This document shows, in pieces, positions 33,669-40,923 of a stretch of DNA of 64,000 nt (the stretch's first letter is position 1; every line of letters starts with the position of its first letter). Below the pieces are notes generated by a model. The model was given only the letters and a program-made list of their open reading frames with translations. It had not been told where the DNA came from and did no database searches. The stretch lies in assembly GCF_043195105.1 (NCBI RefSeq), contig NZ_JBAFWO010000006.1, one strand, 5' to 3'. Both the position numbers and the translations under genes were made by a program. This DNA is from NCEH01 sp002257205. Its GTDB lineage: Bacteria > Pseudomonadota > Alphaproteobacteria > Rhizobiales > Xanthobacteraceae.

Positions 33669-33697
33669 TTGCATTCAAAAGCATTCCTGGCTATAAA
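33669..33697 (+). promoter_or_regulatory. putative promoter of the TctCBA operon with overlapping operator
   Basis: TTGCAT (33669-33674) and TATAAA (33692-33697) are separated by 17 bases, a plausible sigma-70 pair 42 bp before the TctC start. The -35 element is part of the second TTGCATTCAA copy (33669-33678), so a bound regulator would block polymerase. An upstream TTGACA at 33656 lacks a good -10. Confidence 0.45.
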
Positions 33698-33738
33698 CTT
33701 GCCAAAAGCGCCATCCAGAGCGCGTGGGAGGATCGATC

Positions 33739-34725
33739 TTGAAGACGCAATTGTTGATTGCTGCGGCTCTGTCGCTTGCCACTGCCAGCGCAGCTTCCGC
33801 CTGGGAGCCGACCAAGCCCGTCGAGTTCCTGGTGCCCTTCGCCGCCGGCGGCGCATCCGACCAGATGGTGCGCGTGATCCAGGGCATTATTCAAAAGCAT
33901 GCCCTGACCTCGCAGCCGGTCGTCGTCGTCAACAAGCCCGCAGCGGCGGGCGGCGAAGCGATGCTTGAGCTGCAAGGATCCTCCGGCGACGCCTACAAGC
34001 TGATGGCGGGCTGGTCCGGCATTTATCTCATTCCACTCACGACGAAGCTGCAAGTCAGTTGGCGCGACTTCACGCCGGTGGCCTTGATGGCGCAGGATGC
34101 CTTCCTGTTGTGGGTGGGTGAAAAGTCCCCCTACAAGACCCCCGCTGACTTCATCGCAGCGGCAAAGGATGCGAAGCCTGCCCTGAAGGTGGGCGGCGCC
34201 GGCTCGAAGCGCGAGGACCATCTGCTGGCGATCGCCATGGAGCAGGCCGCCGGCATCAAGCTCAATTACATCCCCTATGCGGGCGGTGGTGCCGCGTCCA
34301 CGCAGCTTGCGGGCGGACATATCGAAGCCAATTTCAACAATCCCTCCGAGGATGTCGCGAACTGGCGGGGCGGTCTCACCCGGCCGCTTTGCGTCTTCTC
34401 GTCGACGCGCCTGCCCTATGAAGCCAAAGTGACCGCCACCATGTCGTGGGCGGATATCCCCACCTGTCCTCAATTGGGGTTGAATGTCACCTACCAGATG
34501 CTGCGGGGCATCTTCCTGCCGAAGGATGTGACACCCGAGCAGGTCGCCTTCTATGTCGACATGTTCAAGAAGGTATCCGAAAGTCAGGAGTGGAAGGATT
34601 ACGTCACCCAGAATGCATTGGTGCCGGACTTCCGCACAGGTGCCGCGTTCCTGGAGTTCCTGAAGGCGGACGATCAGAAGCATCAGGATTTGGTGGCGAA
34701 GGCCGGATTCCGCATCGCCAACTGA
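33739..34725 (+). CDS. TctC-type tripartite tricarboxylate transporter substrate-binding protein
   Basis: A 328-residue periplasmic solute receptor of the Bug/TctC family. The signal peptide LLIAAALSLATASAASA precedes the mature start WEPTKPVEFLVPFAAGGASD, a standard Bug N-terminus, and IPYAGGGAASTQLAGGHIEA is the family's ligand-loop region. TTG at 33739 is taken as the start because GGAGG lies seven bases before it; a GTG at 33724 in frame has no such site. It delivers a carboxylate to the TctB-TctA membrane complex encoded downstream. Ligand unknown but presumably the substrate of the adjacent BKACE/SDR pathway. Confidence 0.92.
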   Translation: MKTQLLIAAALSLATASAASAWEPTKPVEFLVPFAAGGASDQMVRVIQGIIQKHALTSQPVVVVNKPAAAGGEAMLELQGSSGDAYKLMAGWSGIYLIPLTTKLQVSWRDFTPVALMAQDAFLLWVGEKSPYKTPADFIAAAKDAKPALKVGGAGSKREDHLLAIAMEQAAGIKLNYIPYAGGGAASTQLAGGHIEANFNNPSEDVANWRGGLTRPLCVFSSTRLPYEAKVTATMSWADIPTCPQLGLNVTYQMLRGIFLPKDVTPEQVAFYVDMFKKVSESQEWKDYVTQNALVPDFRTGAAFLEFLKADDQKHQDLVAKAGFRIAN

Positions 34726-34869
34726 TGCGGAGCGCCAATGCGCGGCACCAAGAGGGCACCAGATGGCGCCACGGGGCGATCGGCCCGCGCCGGCCGATCG
34801 AAGGACGCGGTGCGGTCCGCTCTTCGCGTTCGCCGGAACCCTTGGGCGCGATCATCTTAGGAGACATCC

Positions 34870-35412
34870 ATGCCTAGTATTCCCGAGGAGACCGTCTCCA
34901 ACCAGGGGCCCACGGACCTCGAGTCCGTGGCCCCGGCGGACGAGCGCGGAATTTCCCGTCGCGCCGCGGAATATGTGGTCGCCGCAATCCTGATCGCCAT
35001 CGCCGTTCTCGTGCTTTTTGACTCCTATGGTCGCGGGGCAGGGTGGGATATGGGCCCGGAGAACGGCTATTTTCCCGCCCGCGTGGGCTGGATTTTCCTC
35101 GCCAGCTCCGCCTTCATCCTGGTGGATGCGTTTCGGCGCCCACCTGAAATCTTTGTGACCTGGGTGCAATTGTCCCTGGTTGCTCGCGTCTTCCTGCCAT
35201 TGCTCGTCTACGTCGCCTTGATCAAGCCGATCGGGATCTACGTCTCGTCGGCGCTGTTCATCGTCTGCTTCATGCTGGTCGCCGGATCGCGGAATGTCTT
35301 CTCCATTCTGGCGACGGCCATCCTGGTTCCGGTCATCTGCTTCTGGGTGTTCGAAATCCAGTTCCTCGTCTCCCTCCCAAAAGGGCCGCTTGAAGCGTTC
35401 CTCGGTTATTGA
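34870..35412 (+). CDS. TctB small membrane subunit of tripartite tricarboxylate transporter
   Basis: A 180-residue membrane protein. A polar N-terminus of about 30 residues is followed by four hydrophobic helices: AAEYVVAAILIAIAVLVLF, then VGWIFLASSAFILVDAF, FLPLLVYVALIKPIGIYVSS and a last pair around LATAILVPVICFWVF, ending LPKGPLEAFLGY as in TctB proteins. TTAGGAG stands before the ATG. It is ten bases before tctA and forms the small transmembrane subunit. Confidence 0.88.
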   Translation: MPSIPEETVSNQGPTDLESVAPADERGISRRAAEYVVAAILIAIAVLVLFDSYGRGAGWDMGPENGYFPARVGWIFLASSAFILVDAFRRPPEIFVTWVQLSLVARVFLPLLVYVALIKPIGIYVSSALFIVCFMLVAGSRNVFSILATAILVPVICFWVFEIQFLVSLPKGPLEAFLGY

Positions 35413-35421
35413 GGTCCAAGG

Positions 35422-36933
35422 ATGGCCGATCTTTCTTCGCTCTTCGCAGGCTTCGAGCTCGCCCTCTCCTGGCACAATATCCTCTTCATGGGGGTTGGCG
35501 TGCTGCTCGGAATTGTCGTCGGCGTGCTGCCCGGTCTGGGTGGCCCGAATGGCGTGGCGATCCTGCTGCCGCTGACGTTCGGCATGAATCCCACCTCGGC
35601 CATCATTCTGCTGTCGTCCATCTACTGGGGCGCGTTGTTCGGTGGCGCCATCACCTCGATCCTGTTCAATATTCCAGGTGAATCCTGGTCGGTGGCCACC
35701 ACGTTCGACGGCTATCCCATGGCGGTGCAGGGGCGGGCCGGCGAAGCGCTGACCGCGGCCTTCACCGCATCCTTCTTCGGCGCCCTTTCGGGCGTCATCC
35801 TCATCACCTTCGTGGCGCCCTTGGTCGCGCAATTCGCGCTCAGGTTCGGACCAGCGGAGTTCTTTGCAGTCTTTCTGCTGACCTTTTGTTCGTTCGTCGG
35901 CATGGGCAAGGAGCACAGGGCAAAGATCGTCGCCGCCTTGTGCCTCGGCTTCCTGCTTGCTGCCTGCGGCGTCGACACCGTTTCCGGCGATATTCGCCTC
36001 ACCTTCGGCGTCACCGCGCTGATGCACGGCTTCGACTTCCTTGTTGTGGTCATCGGATTGTTCGGCGTCGGCGAAATCCTTCTCACGGTGGAGGAGGGAT
36101 TGCAGTTCAAGGGCAAGCGGGCCGACATCGACCTGAAGGTGGTGCTGCGGACCTGGGCCGGATTGCCCCGCTATTGGGGCACGCTGGTGCGCTCCGCCAT
36201 CGTCGGCATGTGGATGGGCGTGACCCCAGGCGGCGCGGTCGCCGCATCCTTCATGGGCTATGGGCTCGCCAAGCGTTTTTCCAAGCGCGGGCATAATTTC
36301 GGCAAAGGCGAGATCGAAGGCGTCCTCGGCCCCGAGACGGCGGCCCACGCCGCCGGAACCTCGGCCCTGCTGCCCATGCTGGCCCTCGGCATCCCCGGCT
36401 CGGCCACCGCCGCCGTTCTGCTGGGGGGATTGCTGATCTGGGGGCTTCAGCCGGGCCCGCTTCTGTTTGTCGAGCATAAGGAATTCGTCTGGGGGCTGAT
36501 CGCCTCCATGTATCTCGGCAATATTGCCGGGCTCATCATCGTGCTTGCAACCGTGCCTTTGTTTGCGGCGATCATGCGCGTGCCGTTCACGCTGGTCGCG
36601 CCGATCATCCTCATCATCTGTGCCATCGGCGCCTACACGATCTCCAATTCCATCTTCGACGTCTGGTTGATGCTGGCCTTCGGCGTGGTGGGCTATGTCT
36701 TCAAGAAGCTGGATTATCCGATGGCGCCCCTGGTGCTGGCCCTGGTGCTGGGTGACCGGACCGAAGAGGCCGCGCGCCAGGCCCTCATCGGTTCAGAGGG
36801 GGATCTCAACGTCTTCTTTGCCAACGGCCTTGTGACGAGCCTCATCCTCCTTGCCTTCGCGCTGTTGTTGTGGGGACCCATCTCGGATCTCGTCGCGCGG
36901 CTGCGTCGCAAAGCGGTGCCGCAGATGGGCTAA
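35422..36933 (+). CDS. TctA large membrane subunit of tripartite tricarboxylate transporter
   Basis: A 503-residue permease with about 11-12 helices. Signature stretches are GVLPGLGGPNGVAILLPLTF near residue 40, YWGALFGGAITSILFNIPGE, and the second-half repeat FSKRGHNFGKGEIEGVLGPETAAHAAGTSALLPMLALGIPGSATAAVLLGGL, in which the paired GxPG motifs line the transport path. It closes the tctCBA operon. A GC-rich stretch follows with no clear terminator. Confidence 0.92.
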   Translation: MADLSSLFAGFELALSWHNILFMGVGVLLGIVVGVLPGLGGPNGVAILLPLTFGMNPTSAIILLSSIYWGALFGGAITSILFNIPGESWSVATTFDGYPMAVQGRAGEALTAAFTASFFGALSGVILITFVAPLVAQFALRFGPAEFFAVFLLTFCSFVGMGKEHRAKIVAALCLGFLLAACGVDTVSGDIRLTFGVTALMHGFDFLVVVIGLFGVGEILLTVEEGLQFKGKRADIDLKVVLRTWAGLPRYWGTLVRSAIVGMWMGVTPGGAVAASFMGYGLAKRFSKRGHNFGKGEIEGVLGPETAAHAAGTSALLPMLALGIPGSATAAVLLGGLLIWGLQPGPLLFVEHKEFVWGLIASMYLGNIAGLIIVLATVPLFAAIMRVPFTLVAPIILIICAIGAYTISNSIFDVWLMLAFGVVGYVFKKLDYPMAPLVLALVLGDRTEEAARQALIGSEGDLNVFFANGLVTSLILLAFALLLWGPISDLVARLRRKAVPQMG

Positions 36934-37406
36934 GTGTTTGATCCGGGGGGCGGCCGGGGAGCTTCTCCATCACCCAACGGTTCCATGTGGAAGTCCCTGC
37001 GGCAGCTTCAATGCAAACCTGCAGGTGCATGTGCTCACGACTTTGGTGCGTTCGATTAAGGCCCGTGGCGGGCCGGCAGCCCGCTGCGGGTTCCGCGCGC
37101 CCAGGCACGTTGATCCCGCGTTGGAGGAGGCGCAGGAAACGCCTCAGGCTGGCTCCGTATCCGGTTTACTCGCTCCGGACACCTTGAGGATTTTGCGTCC
37201 GATGAAAATGGGTCAGGAAGGAGACCGCCGTGCCGATGGCCGCCTCGGTCAGCCAGGTAAACAGCGCGGAGACCGTATGGAACGGGGGGCGATCTCCCTG
37301 GGAAGCTCAGTGAACACTTAGCGTTCGGTCGGTAGCCGCTCGCTGAAGGTCCGGATCTCCTAACCGAGCCAGGGTCTGTTTCTGGCGCTCCCCGTCCGTC
37401 GATTGG
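36934..37406. other. intergenic region without a supported gene
   Basis: About 0.47 kb between convergent tctA and the aldo/keto reductase. A compact GC hairpin (GGCCCG-TGG-CGGGCC, about 37060-37074) lacks a T-run. Short open frames have no family features. No RNA gene was recognised. Confidence 0.5.
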
Positions 37407-38237
37407 CTACGCGGCCGCCGCGTCCCAATCCGGCGCGAAGGGCGGGCGCACGAAGCGTTGGTCCTTTGGGAGCGCGGCGATGGCCGCCCGGTCCTCGTCG
37501 TCGAGGCGGATCGCGCGCGCGTCGAGATTGGCCCTCTGGCTCTCGGGACGGGCGGCCTTGGGGATCACCGCGACGCCCGGCTGGTCCAGCAGCCAGGCGA
37601 CAGCTATCTGCGCGGCGCTGCAGCCATGCTTGGCGCCGAGCGCGGCAAGGGTCGGGTCGTTCGCCGCCCGTCCCTGCGCGAGCGGGGCATAGGCGGTCAG
37701 CGGAATGCCCTTCTCCCGCAGATAGGCCAGCATCGGCGCCTGCGAGAGGAACGGGTGATACTCGAGCTGGACGCTCGCGATCGGCGCGCCGATCTCTTCC
37801 AGGGCACGGCGAAGCATCGGCATATTGAAATTGCACACGCCGATCGCCCGGGTCAGGCCGCGCTGGCGCAGCGACATGAGCGCCTCCAGAGTCGCCGCCA
37901 TGTCCATGTCCGGCGCGGGCCAGTGGATCATGTAGAGGTCCACATGATCGAGGCCGAGCTTGCGCAAGCTGGTGTCGAAGGCCCGGTGGAGCGCATCCGG
38001 CGCAAGCTGGTCGTGCCAGACTTTGGTGGTGACGAACAATTCGTCCCGGGCAACGCCGGACGCCGAGAGTGCGGCGCCGACGGCGGCCTCGTTCTCATAC
38101 ATCGCCGCCGTGTCGATATGCCGGTAGCCGAGCGCGAGCGCGCTTTCGACGACGGGCTGGGCATCGGCGCCGGGCATGCGGAACGTGCCGAAGCCGAGAC
38201 GGGGGATCGCAACGCCCTGAATAGCAATGGTTTCCAT
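37407..38237 (-). CDS. aldo/keto reductase
   Basis: A 276-residue NADPH-dependent aldo/keto reductase of the 2,5-diketo-gluconate reductase type. The catalytic tetrad is visible: Asp in YRHIDTAAMYENE, Tyr in AMYENE, Lys in FVTTKVWHD and His in MIHWPAP. The C-terminal IPKAARPESQRANLDA is the NADPH-binding motif. ATG at 38237 has AAGGAG seven bases upstream, preferred over an ATG seven codons earlier. It is co-oriented with the NmrA gene, 35 bp downstream of it, and probably under the divergent LysR regulator. Confidence 0.9.
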   Translation of the reverse strand: METIAIQGVAIPRLGFGTFRMPGADAQPVVESALALGYRHIDTAAMYENEAAVGAALSASGVARDELFVTTKVWHDQLAPDALHRAFDTSLRKLGLDHVDLYMIHWPAPDMDMAATLEALMSLRQRGLTRAIGVCNFNMPMLRRALEEIGAPIASVQLEYHPFLSQAPMLAYLREKGIPLTAYAPLAQGRAANDPTLAALGAKHGCSAAQIAVAWLLDQPGVAVIPKAARPESQRANLDARAIRLDDEDRAAIAALPKDQRFVRPPFAPDWDAAAA

Positions 38238-38272
38238 GATCTTCTCCTTGTCTGGCATGTGGAGGCGGCGGC

Positions 38273-39154
38273 TTATGCCACAGCCTTGCCGCCACTGGCC
38301 TTCACCAGATCGGCGATGACGCTCTCAATTGTTGTGACCCCCTTCCGCGCCGCGCGGCCCTCATTAGCAAAATCGATCCAGCCTTCATTGAAGCCGTCGA
38401 TCATGCGGATGCGCGGCAGCGGGTTGCGGCTGCCCTGCGCCCGAAACAAAACCTCCCATGTCTCGCGCGGCACGATCTCGACCGAAACCGGGTGCCCCAG
38501 CGCTGCGGCGAAGGCGCGGGCGATGGCGTTCGGCGAAACGCGGGCCGGACCTTCCAGCTCGACGATCCGCGTTCCGCTCCAGTCCTCGCACAGCAGCGCG
38601 GCGGCGGTGTGGCCGACATCCTGCGTCGCGACCATGGGGAAGGACTTGTCGGCGGGCTGCAGGAAGCTGCGCAGCACGCCTTCATCGCGCGCGGCGGGAA
38701 CATCCCATTGCGCATTCTCCATGAACCAGCCGGGCCGAAGGAAGGTGACCGGCAGGCCGAGCCCGCCCACCGCCTGCTCCAGCAGCGTGCGCTGGGTCAG
38801 CAGGTTCTCGTGCGGGGCGTCGGCGCCGATGGTGGACAGGCACACGACCTTGGCCGGATGCGCGTCGCTGAGCGCCTTCGTCACGGCGTCGATGACGCGG
38901 CGGGCTTCCGGAAAGCCCGGCTCCGGATCGAATTCGGATGGCGGCAGGATGAACACGCCCTCGGCGTCCCTGAATGATGCGGCAAGGCTTGCCGCATCAT
39001 CCATCTCGGCGATGGCGACGTCGCAGCCTCTGGCGCGCCACTCGGCCGCCTTGGCCGCATCGCGCAGCACGGCCCGCACGGGCAGGTTCGCGGCGAGCAG
39101 GCTGCGCGCAAGCGCGCTGCCGACCTTGCCGGTGATTCCGGTGATGGCATACAT
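38273..39154 (-). CDS. NmrA-family NAD(P)H-binding protein
   Basis: A 293-residue atypical SDR of the NmrA/HSCARG type: MYAITGITGKVGSALARSLL binds the dinucleotide; FRDAEGVFILPPSE and VTFLRPGWFMENAQWD are family stretches. Such proteins act as redox sensors or as quinone/NADPH oxidoreductases. It is the first gene of a two-gene leftward unit with the aldo/keto reductase and is divergent from a LysR regulator. Confidence 0.88.
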   Translation of the reverse strand: MYAITGITGKVGSALARSLLAANLPVRAVLRDAAKAAEWRARGCDVAIAEMDDAASLAASFRDAEGVFILPPSEFDPEPGFPEARRVIDAVTKALSDAHPAKVVCLSTIGADAPHENLLTQRTLLEQAVGGLGLPVTFLRPGWFMENAQWDVPAARDEGVLRSFLQPADKSFPMVATQDVGHTAAALLCEDWSGTRIVELEGPARVSPNAIARAFAAALGHPVSVEIVPRETWEVLFRAQGSRNPLPRIRMIDGFNEGWIDFANEGRAARKGVTTIESVIADLVKASGGKAVA

Positions 39155-39330
39155 GGTGGGTCTCCAGCGTAGCTTATGGGATCGCTCGGCTCAGGCATGC
39201 AGGGCCCGATCCGCCGCGCGTTCCGTGATGGAGACGGTTGTATGTGGTGCCGTGGCGTGATTCCCGCGCATTAGTATCAGTGCTACGTTGACTCCGGTTC
39301 ACTGCTGACCTGAAGGCGGAGCGCGCGCGC

Positions 39331-40242
39331 ATGGTGTTCGACACGCGATTGCTGACGGGCGTAGGCGTGATGGCTGCCGTCACCGAAACCGGCAATTTTG
39401 CGCGCGCCGCCGAGATGCTGGGCCTCACGCCTTCCGGGGTGAGCCGGGCCGTCGCGCGGCTGGAGGCGCGGGTGGGCGTGCGGCTGTTCGATCGCAACCC
39501 GCGTGAAGTCAGCTTGACGGAAGAGGGGCGGCGCTTCCATGCGCAGGTGATGCCGCTGCTCGCCGGCCTCGACGAGGCCGCTGCCGAGGCCGCCGGCGCC
39601 GCGGCGGTCGTACGCGGACGTCTGCGCGTGTCGGTGGACCCGTGGTTCGCGCGAACGGTCCTCGCCTCGCGGCTTCAGGAGTTTCTGCGGCGCTATCCGC
39701 TGCTGTCGGTGGATTTTTCCACCAGCAACTACCGCGAGGAGATGATGGCGGGCTTCGACGTGGCGGTGCGCTTCGGTCCGCCGGACAGTTCATCGCTGAT
39801 CGCCCGCAAGCTGCTGGAGACCCGCGTGGTGACAGTGGCCGCCCCCGCCTATCTGGAGCGACATGGGGTGCCGCGGTCCCCGCACGACCTTGTCCATCAC
39901 GAGGCGCTGCTGTTTCGCGATCCTCAGACCGGCCTGCCGTTTCCCTGGGAATTCCATCGCGACGCAGAGCGCGTCGAGGTCAAGGTCGCCAGCCGACTGG
40001 TGCTGGACGATCCTTCGGTCGCGGTCTCCGCCTGCGTGGCGGGCCAGGGGATTTTCCAGAGCGTCGCGGTGGGTCTCGCGCCCTTTCTGTCAGCAGGTGA
40101 CCTCGTACCTGTCTTGCCGGAATGGTCGGAGGAGCTTTATCCGCTCTACGCCTACCACCCCTCGCGCCACCTTCCCCCGGCGAAGGTCCGGGCCTTTCTG
40201 GACTACGTGCGGGAGATCGCGCAGGACACAGGAACCATTTGA
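39331..40242 (+). CDS. LysR family transcriptional regulator
   Basis: A 303-residue LysR protein. The helix-turn-helix lies at about residues 18-65 (AVTETGNFARAAEMLGLTPSGVSRAVARLEARVGVRLFDR) followed by a linker helix and a periplasmic-binding-fold effector domain (RLRVSVDPWFARTVLASRL ...). It belongs to the large CrgA/AaeR-like branch. Divergent placement 176 bp from the NmrA-AKR pair suggests it controls them. Confidence 0.92.
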   Translation: MVFDTRLLTGVGVMAAVTETGNFARAAEMLGLTPSGVSRAVARLEARVGVRLFDRNPREVSLTEEGRRFHAQVMPLLAGLDEAAAEAAGAAAVVRGRLRVSVDPWFARTVLASRLQEFLRRYPLLSVDFSTSNYREEMMAGFDVAVRFGPPDSSSLIARKLLETRVVTVAAPAYLERHGVPRSPHDLVHHEALLFRDPQTGLPFPWEFHRDAERVEVKVASRLVLDDPSVAVSACVAGQGIFQSVAVGLAPFLSAGDLVPVLPEWSEELYPLYAYHPSRHLPPAKVRAFLDYVREIAQDTGTI

Positions 40243-40923
40243 CTGCTCGTGGTGCGATGTCCTGACCAACATCGGTGCGGGCCATCGGTGAGAACGGTTT
40301 GCCCGACGTGCCGGGGACCCCTTCGTGTCCGCGACGCCGGCGGCTCGGACCGGCGCCGATCTTTCGGGAGGCCATCAGGCTCCTGGCGCGGCGGCGAATG
40401 ATTGTTCAGATTGAACCGGCTAAGGCCCACCGCACGACGCCCTATCCGAGGCGGCCGGATTTGGCCCAGGCTTGGCGGATGCGCTCAGTAGCTCCCACAG
40501 ACTCGCGCTTGCGCTTTGGCATCTCCGGTTCGCGTGTAGACGGCATCAGTAAGCGCAATGCCGACCACAAGGCTCACGGTAAAGTTCCGGCCGAGCGCAT
40601 AGTCGAAACCGGCACCCAGGCCCGCCAGCAAATAGTTCCTGGCGCTCGACCGGGCCGAGCAGGCCCTGATCGCCGTAAGCGCGGTCCCAGCCGGTATCGC
40701 TTCTCGAGAAATATGAGAGCGTGGGTCGGCTGCCATTCCAGCATTCTACAGTTGCGTTGCCTCAATGCACCGCAACATGACCCGCCTAGGGTCTCCGCGC
40801 GGGACGAGCCACGGAGGCAGCAGGACGAGCTGCCGCGACGGGACGCAGGGGCGCCGAGGGGCGCGTCTGCGATCGTGATCGCGCGCGCTCATCGAACTGC
40901 CTCGCGCAGCAGGAGGTCGTTCG
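40243..40923. other. intergenic region; possible 3' relic of an outer-membrane protein gene
   Basis: About 0.68 kb. The plus-strand open frame shows no family features. On the minus strand, 40485-40630 reads NYLLAGLGAGFDYALGRNFT... then GIALTDAVYTRTGD to a stop, which looks like closing beta strands of an outer-membrane barrel, but no start or body of a gene is present. The rest holds nothing recognisable except the control region of the cytochrome gene. Confidence 0.35.

Noticed and set aside
37060..37074. GC hairpin after tctA considered as a terminator
   Set aside because: Six-base stem with a three-base loop but no T-run and 126 bp after the stop; too weak to call.
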